Positions 47,346 through 56,565 of a stretch of DNA of 64,000 nt are shown here, one piece after another; position 1 is the stretch's first letter; every line of letters starts with the position of its first letter. The position numbers were made by a program, and so were the translations under genes. This DNA is from Caldicellulosiruptor diazotrophicus (GTDB lineage Bacteria; Bacillota; Thermoanaerobacteria; Caldicellulosiruptorales; Caldicellulosiruptoraceae): contig NZ_AP024480.1 of the NCBI RefSeq assembly GCF_017347585.1, positions 796,001 to 860,000 of the forward strand. The letters are read 5' to 3'. The notes under the pieces are model-generated. The model was given only the letters and a program-made list of their open reading frames with translations, did no database searches and was not told the DNA's origin.

Positions 47346-48460
47346 TAGAACTTTTTGTGGCGACGCCTTTAGGTACAGAGTCAGTTACAAGGGGAGAGCT
47401 AATAAGGTTGGGGTATAAAAACTTAAAAGTTGAAAATGGGAGAATTTTTGTGTCAGCTGAGCTTGAAGACATTCCAAAGCTCAATATAAATTTAAGAACG
47501 CCAAATAGAATTTTTGCTATCTTGGATAAGTTCAAGGCTCAGACTTTTGATGAACTATTTGATGGAGTGTACAGCTACTCTTGGCACGAAATACTACCAA
47601 AAGATGCGAAGATTTTGGTAACTGGCAGAACAGAAAAATCCAAACTGTTTAGTATAAGGTCATGTCAATCTATAACTAAAAAAGCAATAGTTGAAAAACT
47701 AAAATCAAAATACAATGTAAACTTGCTTGAAGAGACTGGACAGCTATTCAAGATAGAAATTGCCATGATAAATGACTGGGCTTATCTGCTTTTTGATACA
47801 ACAGGCGATTCTCTTCACAAAAGAGGTTATCGTAAACTTATTTCTAAAGCGCCTTTGAAAGAAAACATTGCAGCAACTATAATTTTTCTTACCAGATGGC
47901 AAGACGATGAAGAAGTATTTTGGGACCCATTTTGCGGCTGTGGAACCATAGCGATTGAAGCAGCAATGATTGCCAGAAACATAGCTCCTGGGATTAACAG
48001 GACATTTTTGGCTGAAAAAAATGGCTTTATTTCACAGCAGGAATGGAAAAGATCAAGGCTTGAGGCAATTGAAAGGATTGATTATCAAAAAAAGTTTGAG
48101 ATACTATCTTCTGATATTGAGGAGAGTATGATACACATTGCAAAGGCAAACGCAAAGGAGATTGGTGTAGATAAAGACATAAGATTTTTCAGGGCAGATG
48201 CAAGGAAAATTAAAAAACCATCAAATAAAGGTATAATTGTAACAAACCCGCCGTATGGACAGAGGATTGACGACATGGATATATTTGAGCTTTATAGGGA
48301 TTTTGGCAGATGTCTTAAAACATTTGATAACTGGCGCTTTTTTGTGTTATCGGCATATAGCAAAATTGAAAAAGCATTTGGCAGAAAAGCAGATAAAAAC
48401 AGGAAGATTTATAATGGGAAGATAAAAACTTATCTTTATTTCTATTTCACTTTAAAATAA
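47342..48460 (+). CDS. THUMP-domain class I RNA methyltransferase (RlmL/YpsC type)
   Basis: A 372-residue protein with an N-terminal ferredoxin-like plus THUMP region (about 1-150) and a SAM-dependent methyltransferase domain. DPFCGCGTIAIEAAMIARN is the SAM site, and NPPYGQRI is the N2-guanine target motif. It probably makes m2G in 23S rRNA, as E. coli RlmL does. A tRNA target is possible. GTG start overlapping yerC. Confidence 0.88.
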   Translation: MIELFVATPLGTESVTRGELIRLGYKNLKVENGRIFVSAELEDIPKLNINLRTPNRIFAILDKFKAQTFDELFDGVYSYSWHEILPKDAKILVTGRTEKSKLFSIRSCQSITKKAIVEKLKSKYNVNLLEETGQLFKIEIAMINDWAYLLFDTTGDSLHKRGYRKLISKAPLKENIAATIIFLTRWQDDEEVFWDPFCGCGTIAIEAAMIARNIAPGINRTFLAEKNGFISQQEWKRSRLEAIERIDYQKKFEILSSDIEESMIHIAKANAKEIGVDKDIRFFRADARKIKKPSNKGIIVTNPPYGQRIDDMDIFELYRDFGRCLKTFDNWRFFVLSAYSKIEKAFGRKADKNRKIYNGKIKTYLYFYFTLK

Positions 48461-48480
48461 AATGAGTTTTTACCGGGAGT

Positions 48481-48532
48481 AAATAAAAAGGGCTTGCCAT
48501 CTGAAAAAGCATATGTATTTTTGGCAAGCCCT
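48481..48532 (-). terminator. Rho-independent terminator on the minus strand
   Basis: A perfect 11-bp stem (48489-48499 with 48522-48532). On the minus strand it is followed by a T5 run, so it ends the secreted-protein operon. It may also stop transcripts from the plus strand. Confidence 0.85.
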
Positions 48533-48540
48533 GTATAGTT

Positions 48541-50409
48541 TTATTCCTCTTTTTTCTTGAATTTTTCCAAATCCTCTTTTACAAATTTTATATTCAGCTT
48601 TGAAAACTCAATCTTGTCTATCTTTATGCTTTTCACAAAGTTTTCAAAGTCAGAAACTGTAAAGCTGTTATAATACAAAACAGGAATTGACAGGTCGATG
48701 GTGTAATAATATTGATTGTATTTTACCATATAAATAATTCTATTCTGAAGGTTCATGAAATTGAAGTCTCTATTTGGAGTTCCCTTTGCGAGTTCTGAAA
48801 GCTTAGAAATGTTATACACATAAGTAAACTTATAAATAGAAAGATTTTTGTCAGCATATTTTAAAAGGCTCATATTCACAGTTTTACTTTTATATTCATT
48901 GCTTTCAACCCATGCTTGCATAGTATTTTTTATAATTTTTTCGGCAGGGTCTACGTTTATTCCACCATTTATTGTCAAGATTGAGTATGGAGTATTGTAA
49001 AGCATCACTGTTTCAATGTCTGAAATACCCTGTGCAGATGGAATTGAGGATCCTATTATCTGACTAAAGTAGCTATAGTAGTAATATGGCATATTTGTTT
49101 TGTAATCCTTTGAAATCTTCATTTCAAATGGAGCTTTGTTGAGCTTTATTGTTTTTAAATTGCTTTGTGGTTTTAAATTTCCAGACCAAAGAATAATATC
49201 AAAATATCTGCTTTTATCTGGCAATACTTTGAACGAATTAATTATCCTCTCATATTTTTGTTTATCTTTGTTATATTTATCTTCTGCAGCATACAATCTT
49301 ACCACATATTTATTATTATTTGAGTCAACATAAAGTCTTTTTTCAACGAATGTCTTATTAAGACTTTTTCTAATTCTGAGGTCATAAATTTTTGCATTAC
49401 TTGTTCCAATATTTAAGCTTTTGGTTGAGATGACTTTTAAAAGCTCTTTGTTGTAAAGTTCAATACTTTTTATTTCCTGAGAAACCCATTTGTCAAAACT
49501 GACATTCGAGTTTGTCACAAAACTGACAGATAGATATTCGTCATATTCTTGCTGGCTATCTGAAGGTATTATACTTGAGGTATCCTGCTGCTGTTTTTGG
49601 GTTGAGATTCCCATCTCCTCATCTGTGTAAAGTGGAGCAAATGATTGTGTTGATGAATTGTACTCAAGATTATAAATGTCTGTAGATTTCCAATAGGGTG
49701 GAAGATCAATCTGCCATCCATAACTTGTGTTTTTGTGAACTCTCCACGATGTTACGTTGTCTGCTAAATCTTTTATGTTGGGATTGTTTCTGTCAAAGTT
49801 TGTTTCAAAAGAATCAGCAATCTTGTATAAAAGATTTTGGTGTTGTGAATAGAAATTTAAATCCATGCTAATCGTAAGTCTATAAATGTAGTTGTATCTC
49901 TTATTTTTGCTCAAGTATATTCGCATGAGATTGAAAGTGCCAGAACTTTCTTCTTCGTCAACAAATACATAAAAGGAGTCGGTATAAACACTTGTAGCTT
50001 CAATATATTCTTGGCCTTGCTTGTCTTTTCCTTTTTTGAGCGAATATAGCTTTGAACCAGAATAATAACCTGAAATCAGGTCTTGACCATACAGCAAAAT
50101 CTCATCTAATGATGTGTAGCCTTCTTTGTTTAAAATTGCCTCAACATTGATATTTGCCTTGTAGCTATTGCTTGACATTGAAAAATAGCTTCCTTTTGGG
50201 TCTTTGTTTATATAGGCATCCTGTGGCATATAGATAGACCAGTTGTAAACACTGTTTCCAACCCTGTTCTTATTGATGTCATCTTTTGAAAAGACTGTGT
50301 AAAAGTCAATAACACCACTATCTTCTTGTGCAAGTGCGAAGCTAGAAGATGTGAGAACGAAAGCAACTATTGTAAAAATGCAAATTGCTATTTTAAACCT
50401 TTTTGACAT
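48541..50409 (-). CDS. Secreted three-domain protein, PsbP-like repeats suspected
   Basis: A 622-residue protein with a clear signal peptide (ending near FALAQ) and no anchor. Three segments of about 170 residues start with the same pattern (YNWSIYMPQD near 55, YGWQIDLPPYW near 230, APFEMKISKDY near 430). Each is followed by a beta-rich stretch and ends near a phrase such as IINSFKV or FVKSIKI. This resembles PsbP/DUF1795-like domains, a structural guess. Tyr and Ser are abundant. It is encoded 30 bases after an HtrA protease, probably in one operon. Confidence 0.7.
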   Translation of the reverse strand: MSKRFKIAICIFTIVAFVLTSSSFALAQEDSGVIDFYTVFSKDDINKNRVGNSVYNWSIYMPQDAYINKDPKGSYFSMSSNSYKANINVEAILNKEGYTSLDEILLYGQDLISGYYSGSKLYSLKKGKDKQGQEYIEATSVYTDSFYVFVDEEESSGTFNLMRIYLSKNKRYNYIYRLTISMDLNFYSQHQNLLYKIADSFETNFDRNNPNIKDLADNVTSWRVHKNTSYGWQIDLPPYWKSTDIYNLEYNSSTQSFAPLYTDEEMGISTQKQQQDTSSIIPSDSQQEYDEYLSVSFVTNSNVSFDKWVSQEIKSIELYNKELLKVISTKSLNIGTSNAKIYDLRIRKSLNKTFVEKRLYVDSNNNKYVVRLYAAEDKYNKDKQKYERIINSFKVLPDKSRYFDIILWSGNLKPQSNLKTIKLNKAPFEMKISKDYKTNMPYYYYSYFSQIIGSSIPSAQGISDIETVMLYNTPYSILTINGGINVDPAEKIIKNTMQAWVESNEYKSKTVNMSLLKYADKNLSIYKFTYVYNISKLSELAKGTPNRDFNFMNLQNRIIYMVKYNQYYYTIDLSIPVLYYNSFTVSDFENFVKSIKIDKIEFSKLNIKFVKEDLEKFKKKEE

Positions 50410-50439
50410 ATAACTATCACCCTTTCTATATGTTTTTAA

Positions 50440-51552
50440 CTATTTGCTTGTTGGCCACTCTTTCAAAATAACTTCTTTTTCGAGAATTTTGCCGTTTCTT
50501 TTGATTTTTATCTTTACCTTGTCACCAGGAAGATATTTCATAAGGGTTTGATTGTATTCTGCAATTGAATTGATAGGGTAGTTGTCAATTGAAACAAGTA
50601 TATCATTTTCTTGAGCAAATCCTTTTAAAGGACTATCTGCTTTTACATCTATAATTTTAAGACCAAGGTTAGACGGAAGCCCAACATACGAGAGCCAACT
50701 GTCTTCAAACTCAAGACCTGAGTAACATCTTCTGATTCTACCAAACTTTTTGTAATGGTCAAGAAAATAAAGTATATTTTCTGCAGGGATTGCAAAGTTA
50801 ATTCCTTGCCAGTAATCAATACCGAGAGTATTTATTCCTACAAGTTTTCCCTGCATGTTAACAAGTGGACCGCCGCTGTTGCCTGGATTGATACTTGCAT
50901 CTGTTTGCAAAAATGTATAGACTTCATCTACAGGTCTGTTAAGCCCGCTAATTATTCCTTTTGTGACGCTATTTCGCCATCCCAAAAAAAGCGGTGTGCC
51001 TATTGCCAAAACTTCCTGACCTACATAAATATTTTTAGGGCTTTCAATTTCAATTGGGGTAAGATTGCTTCGGTTGACTTTCAAAATTGCAAGGTCAATT
51101 TCTTTGTCGCTATAAAGTACAGTTGCCTTGTAAGCCTTGGCATCGTAGAAGATAACATAAGGTTGTTTTAAGTCTTCAATTACATGGTTGTTTGTCAAAA
51201 TTAGTCCATTTTTGTCAACTACAACGCCAGAGCCATGAGAAAGTCCCGCTGGAATTTTACTGTAGTAAAAGTCATCAGCTTTTATCTTTTTACTATCACC
51301 AATGATTGCTACAACAGACTTGTTCACTTTGTCAATTACTTCACTTATGGACAGGTCTTTTTTCTGAATTATCAAGCTATTTTGCATTTTGGTGTAATCA
51401 AAGTTTAAGAAATCTTTTAAAGAGTCAATATCAACATAGGTTTTTCCGTCAATCTCTTTTGGAGTAACTACAATAGTTTGGGCGAATACAATGTTTGAGA
51501 GAATAAATATTACAATAAGCTCAAAAATAAACATTTTAGCAATATTTTTCAT
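50440..51552 (-). CDS. HtrA/DegP-like serine protease with PDZ domain
   Basis: A 370-residue exported protease. The order is: a signal/anchor helix (1-25), a short domain similar to half of a copper amine oxidase N-terminal domain (DGKTYVDIDSLKDFLNF), a trypsin-like core with His123 (TNNHVIED), Asp153 (EIDLAIL) and Ser226 (NPGNSGGPL), and one PDZ domain (about 270-365). It handles damaged envelope proteins. ATG at 51552, since the upstream GGAGGT is the ribosome binding site and lies inside a longer frame starting at 51567. Confidence 0.92.
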   Translation of the reverse strand: MKNIAKMFIFELIVIFILSNIVFAQTIVVTPKEIDGKTYVDIDSLKDFLNFDYTKMQNSLIIQKKDLSISEVIDKVNKSVVAIIGDSKKIKADDFYYSKIPAGLSHGSGVVVDKNGLILTNNHVIEDLKQPYVIFYDAKAYKATVLYSDKEIDLAILKVNRSNLTPIEIESPKNIYVGQEVLAIGTPLFLGWRNSVTKGIISGLNRPVDEVYTFLQTDASINPGNSGGPLVNMQGKLVGINTLGIDYWQGINFAIPAENILYFLDHYKKFGRIRRCYSGLEFEDSWLSYVGLPSNLGLKIIDVKADSPLKGFAQENDILVSIDNYPINSIAEYNQTLMKYLPGDKVKIKIKRNGKILEKEVILKEWPTSK

Positions 51553-51656
51553 AGCAGAACCTCCCATACCAATAATTTGTCACTATATAATTATAACGTA
51601 TTTTAGCCAAAAATGTTATCTATTAAAATAAAAAATTTTGGTTGCAATTTTTATAC

Positions 51657-51685
51657 TTGATTATTTTTATCTTTTGCTTTATAAT
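51657..51685 (+). promoter_or_regulatory. SigA promoter
   Basis: TTGATT at 51657-51662, a 17-base spacer and a perfect TATAAT at 51680-51685, upstream of the ferredoxin and CsoR-like genes. Confidence 0.75.
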
Positions 51686-51700
51686 ATACTTGTAAATGCA

Positions 51701-51723
51701 ATACACCCCCATGGTATAGGGAT
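51701..51723 (+). promoter_or_regulatory. Candidate CsoR-family operator
   Basis: An imperfect dyad just after the predicted transcription start: ATACACCCCC, a short centre, then TATAGGGAT. C-run/G-run dyads flanked by TA are typical of CsoR and CstR sites. It suggests self-control by the CsoR-like repressor. Confidence 0.5.
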
Positions 51724-51755
51724 AAATTTGCTGAGGAAGGAGAATATTCTGAGTA

Positions 51756-51959
51756 ATGAGAAAAGCAGTATTGGACAAAGAAATGTGTGATAGGTCTCCT
51801 TTTTGTCCTGCTTCGCGGTCATGTAAGTTTGGTGCAATAAAAAGAAATGTAAGAGGATTTTTTGATGTAGAAATTGTAATTGACAAAGAAAAGTGTACAG
51901 GATGCGGTGTATGTACGAGGTTTTGTCCGCAAGGGGCTATAAAGATGGTTGAAGAGTAG
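51756..51959 (+). CDS. Small ferredoxin-like 4Fe-4S protein with extra cysteines
   Basis: A 67-residue protein. The C-terminal half has one canonical cluster motif (CTGCGVCTRFCPQG). The N-terminal half carries three more cysteines in a C-x5-C-x5-C pattern (CDRSPFCPASRSC), which is not a standard ferredoxin motif. It may be an electron carrier or hold a second metal site. AAGGAG lies 14 bases before the ATG, rather far. It is followed after 10 bases by a CsoR-like repressor gene. Confidence 0.8.
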   Translation: MRKAVLDKEMCDRSPFCPASRSCKFGAIKRNVRGFFDVEIVIDKEKCTGCGVCTRFCPQGAIKMVEE

Positions 51960-51969
51960 GTGATTCTTT

Positions 51970-52227
51970 GTGTCTGAGAATGAAAGGAAAGATGAGGTTC
52001 TTTCAAGACTTAAAAATATCAAAGGGCACATAGAAGGAATTATTAAAATGGTAGAAGAAGAAAAAGAATGTGAAGATATAATGCTTCAGATAATTGCTGT
52101 TAAGAAAGCTTTGGAAAAAGTAGGGTATTATATTATTGAAAGCCATGCTGAAAAGTGTTTGTCTGATGTTGAAAACAAGGCTCAAGTCCAAAAAATATTG
52201 AATATAATGATGAAATTTTTAAGTTGA
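51970..52227 (+). CDS. CsoR/FrmR-family (DUF156) metal- or persulfide-sensing repressor
   Basis: An 85-residue helical repressor. It has Cys34, His59 and Cys63, with spacings of 25 and 4 residues as in the Cu(I) site of M. tuberculosis CsoR (36, 61, 65). Copper sensing is therefore possible. However, no copper pump lies nearby, while TusA and DsrE-like sulfur carriers do, which is the typical setting of the persulfide sensor CstR. Both Cys needed for CstR chemistry are present. TTG or GTG start near AGGTGATTC. Confidence 0.85.
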   Translation: MSENERKDEVLSRLKNIKGHIEGIIKMVEEEKECEDIMLQIIAVKKALEKVGYYIIESHAEKCLSDVENKAQVQKILNIMMKFLS

Positions 52228-52408
52228 AAGGTAAAGTTGATATTTATTTTTCTCTTTTGTGAGTGCTTAAAAGTATTTGTGTTCAAAAATGTTATTATTT
52301 TAACAATCTGATTTTAAGAAATTTTTTCATAAGTTTTTTAATAAATCTCATGCAAATAGGGTAACAATATAAAAGGTAAAAATAAAAATTTATGGAGGTG
52401 CGGTCAAG

Positions 52409-52633
52409 ATGGCAGAATATTTTATTGATGCTAAAGGTCTTCAGTGTCCAGGGCCTATTACCCAGCTTTTTAAACAGATGAGGGAAGCACAAAGTGGCGA
52501 TGTTGTAACAATTGAAGTGACAGACCAAGGTTTTAAGCGTGATATTGAGAGCTGGTGTAAAAAGACTAAGAATGAACTTTTAGAATTAAAAGAAGAAAAC
52601 AGTGTAATTATAGCAAAGATTAAAAAAGGATAA
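52409..52633 (+). CDS. TusA-family sulfur carrier
   Basis: A 74-residue protein with the CPGP motif at Cys13 (KGLQCPGPI), which carries persulfide sulfur. It is followed 11 bases later by a DsrE-like gene, a common pair in sulfur transfer. GGAGGTG lies 10-12 bases before the ATG. The 180-base gap before it holds no gene. An ATAGGGTA motif near 52357 resembles half of the upstream candidate operator. Confidence 0.9.
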   Translation: MAEYFIDAKGLQCPGPITQLFKQMREAQSGDVVTIEVTDQGFKRDIESWCKKTKNELLELKEENSVIIAKIKKG

Positions 52634-52644
52634 AAGGAAGTGAG

Positions 52645-53127
52645 ATGATTATGAGAGAAGACAAAAAGACAATTATTGTATTTTCAAACGATATGGACAA
52701 GGTTATGGCAGCATTTGTAATTGCAACTGGTGCTGCTGCGATGGGTGATGAGGTTACAATGTTCTTTACATTCTGGGGTTTGAATGTTCTAAGAGATGCT
52801 AAAAAGAAAGCACAGGGAAAATCTTTTTTGGAGAAAATGTTTGGTGCTATGATGCCAAAAGGGGTTGAAAAGCTTCCACTTTCCAAGATGAACTTTTTAG
52901 GAATTGGTCCAAAACTTATGAAATATATGATGAGAAAGAAAAATGTGATGATGTTACCTGAGATGATAAAACAGGCACAGGAGCTTGGTATAAAGATGGT
53001 AGCTTGTTCAATGTCTATGGATGTTATGGGAATAAAGAAAGAAGAGTTAATCGATGGTGTTGAAATTGGTGGTGTTGCCACATACCTTGGTGAGGCAAGT
53101 GAAGCAGGTGTGAATCTGTTTATCTGA
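52645..53127 (+). CDS. DsrE/DsrF/DrsH-like family protein
   Basis: A 160-residue protein of the DsrE superfamily. FSNDMDKVMAAFVIATGAAAMGDEVTMFF is too long to quote whole as a motif, so positions 14-42 mark the N-terminal Rossmann-like part. VACSMSMD (near 124) carries the likely reactive Cys. Met-rich middle region. It probably passes sulfane sulfur to or from the adjacent TusA. ATG 52645 or 52651 can start it. Confidence 0.88.
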   Translation: MIMREDKKTIIVFSNDMDKVMAAFVIATGAAAMGDEVTMFFTFWGLNVLRDAKKKAQGKSFLEKMFGAMMPKGVEKLPLSKMNFLGIGPKLMKYMMRKKNVMMLPEMIKQAQELGIKMVACSMSMDVMGIKKEELIDGVEIGGVATYLGEASEAGVNLFI

Positions 53128-53151
53128 ATCATGGAAACCTTAATTAATAGC

Positions 53152-53180
53152 GGCAGGAGAAAACCTGCCTTTTTATTTTT
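53152..53180 (+). terminator. Rho-independent terminator
   Basis: GGCAGG/CCTGCC stem with a 6-base loop and a long T run, after the DsrE-like gene. Confidence 0.85.
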
Positions 53181-53181
53181 T

Positions 53182-53211
53182 TTGCACTTTTGAAAAAAAC
53201 TGTGATATAAT
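53182..53211 (+). promoter_or_regulatory. SigA promoter
   Basis: TTGCAC at 53182-53187, an 18-base spacer and TATAAT at 53206-53211, about 40 bases before the radical SAM gene. Confidence 0.7.
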
Positions 53212-53251
53212 AGTGGAACGATAATTATTAGTATCAGAAAGGAAAATCGCT

Positions 53252-54862
53252 ATGATCTTGCTTGTGGCGATAAACTCAAAGTATGTTCATACAAATTTAG
53301 CAGTCAGATACCTTTATCAGCTGTGCAAAGAAAACTATCCATGTGAGTATATTGAGTTTAATATTAATCAGCCTTTGCATGATGTGATCTATGAGATTTT
53401 GAGTAAAAAACCTGAATATGTTGCAATATCAACATATATCTGGAACAGAAGTTATGTTGAAAAACTTGTTGAAGGATTAAAAAAGGCACAAAAAAGGATA
53501 AAAATAATTCTTGGCGGGCCAGAGGTATATTTTGACAGCCTTGATGAATGGAAGTTTGTGGACTTTATAATCAGAGGAGAGGGAGAGCATCCTTTTTTAG
53601 ATTTATGTAATCATCTTGCAGCTGGGAGGCAATATACTCAAAAAGAATATCCTCCGTTTGATTTGAACAAGCTTCCTTTTGCATACAAGGACGAGAAGTT
53701 AGACCAAAGCAGAATCTATTATTATGAAAGCAGCAGAGGCTGCCCTTTTAGATGTTCGTATTGTCTTTCTTCCATTGAAAAAGGTGTTCGATTTGCACCT
53801 CTTGAAAAGGTCTTTGAAGAGCTTGACTATCTTTTTAAAAAGCAAGTGAGACTCATAAAGTTTGTTGACAGGACATTTAACACAAACAAAGAAAGAGCAA
53901 TAAAAATAATAGAGTTTTGCAAACAAAAGTCGCAGTCTACTCAAGTACACTTTGAAATAGACCCAACACTTTTAGATAGTGACATTATCACTGCAATAAA
54001 TGATTCTAAAGATAACCTTTTCAGACTTGAAATAGGTCTTCAGAGTTTCAACCCACAAACTCTTGATGCAATAGATAGGTTTCATGATATAGATAAAATT
54101 GATAAAAACTTGAAAAAGCTTATGGAAAACAAAAAGGCCATTGTTCATCTTGACTTGATAGCGGGCCTGCCATATGAAGATTTTTTGAGTTTTAAAAGAA
54201 GTCTTGACAAGACCATATTGTATTTTGCCGATGAAGTTCAGCTTGGGTTTTTAAAAATGTTAAAAGGAACAAAGATAAGAAATGAAGCAACTAAATACAA
54301 TTATGAATTTTTCAAAGACCCACCGTATGAGGTTATCTCAAATAGCTTTATTAGCTTTGAAGAGATTTATAAGCTTAAAAAGATAGAAGATTTGATAGAC
54401 AAAGTTTACAATAGGCAGTACCTCTATTTTACTTTAAGATACATCTTTCAAAAAATCTCTCCCTCAGAATTTTTTGAAAAGCTCTCAAGCAAAGTGAATA
54501 GCAATTTAAACACAAGGGAGTTTATAAAAGAGCTTTACAGCGCCATAAAAGAGAATTTTGATTTTGACAAGGATGTATTTGATAGCTTGTTCAGATTTGA
54601 CATTCTAAGAAGATTTCCAGAAGAATTTTTGCCTGAAGAATTGACAGTGGCGAAAGAGGAAAAAGAGAAAATTAAACAAGCAATATACAGAGTCAGCCCA
54701 GAATACCAAGATATTGGAGAACCAAAAGAGATTCTAAGAAGATCTAGAGCTTGTATATTTGAATTTGACATTGAAAAGTTTATAGAAGATAATAGTATTG
54801 AAAAGGGAGATTTTTTATACATCTTTTTCGAAGAGAAAGTAAAGAAAATAAAACTTCAGTAA
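53252..54862 (+). CDS. B12-binding radical SAM protein (DUF4080)
   Basis: A 536-residue class B radical SAM protein. A cobalamin-binding-type Rossmann domain comes first ([20 protein letters not shown], about 1-140). Then comes the radical SAM core with GCPFRCSYC (near 161) and a C-terminal DUF4080 region. The substrate is unknown. The Firmicute family is widespread. A Cys-rich small protein is encoded 19 bases downstream and may be co-expressed. Confidence 0.88.
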   Translation: MILLVAINSKYVHTNLAVRYLYQLCKENYPCEYIEFNINQPLHDVIYEILSKKPEYVAISTYIWNRSYVEKLVEGLKKAQKRIKIILGGPEVYFDSLDEWKFVDFIIRGEGEHPFLDLCNHLAAGRQYTQKEYPPFDLNKLPFAYKDEKLDQSRIYYYESSRGCPFRCSYCLSSIEKGVRFAPLEKVFEELDYLFKKQVRLIKFVDRTFNTNKERAIKIIEFCKQKSQSTQVHFEIDPTLLDSDIITAINDSKDNLFRLEIGLQSFNPQTLDAIDRFHDIDKIDKNLKKLMENKKAIVHLDLIAGLPYEDFLSFKRSLDKTILYFADEVQLGFLKMLKGTKIRNEATKYNYEFFKDPPYEVISNSFISFEEIYKLKKIEDLIDKVYNRQYLYFTLRYIFQKISPSEFFEKLSSKVNSNLNTREFIKELYSAIKENFDFDKDVFDSLFRFDILRRFPEEFLPEELTVAKEEKEKIKQAIYRVSPEYQDIGEPKEILRRSRACIFEFDIEKFIEDNSIEKGDFLYIFFEEKVKKIKLQ

Positions 54863-54881
54863 AAAGGGGGAAAAGGGTAAT

Positions 54882-55082
54882 ATGGAGTGTACACTTTCCA
54901 AAAATCTTTCTATCTGCACATGTACTTATGAGCCGTGTTCAAGAAAGGGAAGATGTTGCGAGTGTTTGCACTATCACAGGAAAAATGGACAGCTTCCTGC
55001 TTGCTATTTTTCAAAAGAAGCAGAAAGGACATATGACCGTTCAATAGAAAACTTCATTCGTGACTATTCTTCGAGAAAATAA
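54882..55082 (+). CDS. Small Cys-rich protein (resembles DUF6485)
   Basis: A 66-residue protein whose first half has eight cysteines, in pairs such as CTCTYEPC and CCECLHYH, and ends with a charged helix. The pattern suggests a zinc or iron-sulfur site. From memory it fits DUF6485. AAAGGGGGAAAAGGG precedes the ATG. It lies in the operon of the B12-binding radical SAM gene. Confidence 0.75.
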   Translation: MECTLSKNLSICTCTYEPCSRKGRCCECLHYHRKNGQLPACYFSKEAERTYDRSIENFIRDYSSRK

Positions 55083-55088
55083 AAATTA

Positions 55089-55138
55089 AAAAAAGTGGGC
55101 AGACAAACTATTTTTGTTTTCATCTGCCCACTTTTATT
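55089..55138. terminator. Bidirectional terminator
   Basis: A perfect 13-bp stem (55091-55103 with 55123-55135), with A-rich and T-rich flanks, between convergent genes. Confidence 0.92.
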
Positions 55139-55140
55139 CT

Positions 55141-56355
55141 TTATAAAGATGCAACAAGTAAAAAAACATCAAGTCCAATTACTAAAGCTGCCACTGTCAA
55201 AAGAATTATTTTATCAACTAAAGAGTTTGCGAACTTACCCATGACTTTTTTGGATGACGTCAGATAAATTTGAAGAAGAATTGTAATTGGCAGCTGAACA
55301 CTCAATAGCATCTGTGAGATTATCAGAGCTTTGAATGGGTTGGAAATAAAAAGTATGATAATGGATGCTAAAACTAATGGAATGGTAATTCCAATCTTAG
55401 TTGGCAACTCTTCTATGTTGTAAGGTCTTCTATAAAAGCCTGCCATGATTGTTCCACCTGTATATGCAGCTGTGATGCTTGAGGATATGCCAGAAAGCAA
55501 TAGAGCAAATGCAAAAATTGTTGCAGATAAACTTCCCAAAATGGGTTTTAACATCTGCTGAGCCTGTGGTAGCGATTCAACAAGGATACCTTTTTTGTAA
55601 AAGGTTGCGTGAGCTATTATAATCATGCTGCTGTTAATTAAAAATCCTATAAACATTGAAAAAAGTGTATCAACAAACTCAAATTTGAGCTGATGTTTTA
55701 TTACCTTTTCATCTTGAGTGTTCCATTGCCTGCTCTGAATTATTTCAGAATGCAAAAACAAATTGTGTGGCATGACAACCGCACCAAGTATTGAAAGAAC
55801 AACAACCAGTGAACCAGAAGGTATGCTTGGAGTTATCCAGCCAAAGACCACATCTTTTACAGGGACCTTCACAAGAAAAAGCTCTATCAAAAAGGAAAGA
55901 CCTATCAGCGACACAAACGCAATTATCCACCTTTCAACCTTTTTATATGAGTTAGAAAATAAGAAAAATATAGTAAAAGGCAGGATGATTAAACACCCAA
56001 ACTTAATAGGAATTTTAAAAAGCATCTCAAGGGCAATTGCCGCGCCTAAGATTTCTGCCATAGCAGTTGAGACTGTTGCGAGCATGGCAGATGAAAGCAC
56101 CACTGTGGCAAGAGATTTATTAAGATAGATTGAAGTTGCTTCAGCCAAGCAAAGACCTGTTGCAATGCCAAGATGAGCTGCGTTGTGCTGAAGTACTATC
56201 AAAATTAAGGTTGATAGTAAAACTACCCACAAAAGTTTTAAACCAAACTGGCTTCCTGCAGCCACGTTTGATGCCCAGTTTCCAGGGTCGATAAATCCCA
56301 CTGTGACAAGAAGGCCCGGTCCTATGTATTTGAGTATTTCCCTTGCGTTTTTCAT
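55141..56355 (-). CDS. Nramp-family divalent metal transporter
   Basis: A 404-residue membrane protein with 10-11 helices. The helix 1 metal site is DPGNWASNVAAG, and helix 6 carries VVMPHNLFLHS, including the metal-contacting Met. These match bacterial MntH-type Mn/Fe importers. No Mn riboswitch is visible in the roughly 210-base divergent region upstream. A metal-responsive repressor is possible but I find no clear box. Confidence 0.9.
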   Translation of the reverse strand: MKNAREILKYIGPGLLVTVGFIDPGNWASNVAAGSQFGLKLLWVVLLSTLILIVLQHNAAHLGIATGLCLAEATSIYLNKSLATVVLSSAMLATVSTAMAEILGAAIALEMLFKIPIKFGCLIILPFTIFFLFSNSYKKVERWIIAFVSLIGLSFLIELFLVKVPVKDVVFGWITPSIPSGSLVVVLSILGAVVMPHNLFLHSEIIQSRQWNTQDEKVIKHQLKFEFVDTLFSMFIGFLINSSMIIIAHATFYKKGILVESLPQAQQMLKPILGSLSATIFAFALLLSGISSSITAAYTGGTIMAGFYRRPYNIEELPTKIGITIPLVLASIIILFISNPFKALIISQMLLSVQLPITILLQIYLTSSKKVMGKFANSLVDKIILLTVAALVIGLDVFLLVASL

Positions 56356-56565
56356 TTTGTGCTGCCTTTCACACCTTTCTTCTCAAGTAATTTTATGAAA
56401 TATCTTCTAAAGTGGTGAATAGATAAATAGTAAATCTTATCTCAAGCTCTTATATTAAAATTAATACCCAAAAAAAGATGATTGTGATATCATAGTTTGT
56501 ATGAAGCTAAAAATATTTAAATGGGAACTGGACATTTTGAACACTAAAATATTGGAGGTAGAACA

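Noticed and set aside
52620-53132. A 170-codon minus-strand frame opposite the DsrE-like gene
   Set aside because: Full overlap with a well-supported gene and low-complexity composition.
56356-56565. Possible manganese riboswitch ahead of the Nramp gene
   Set aside because: The conserved GGGGAG-type elements are not present on the minus strand. The region looks like simple divergent promoter DNA.
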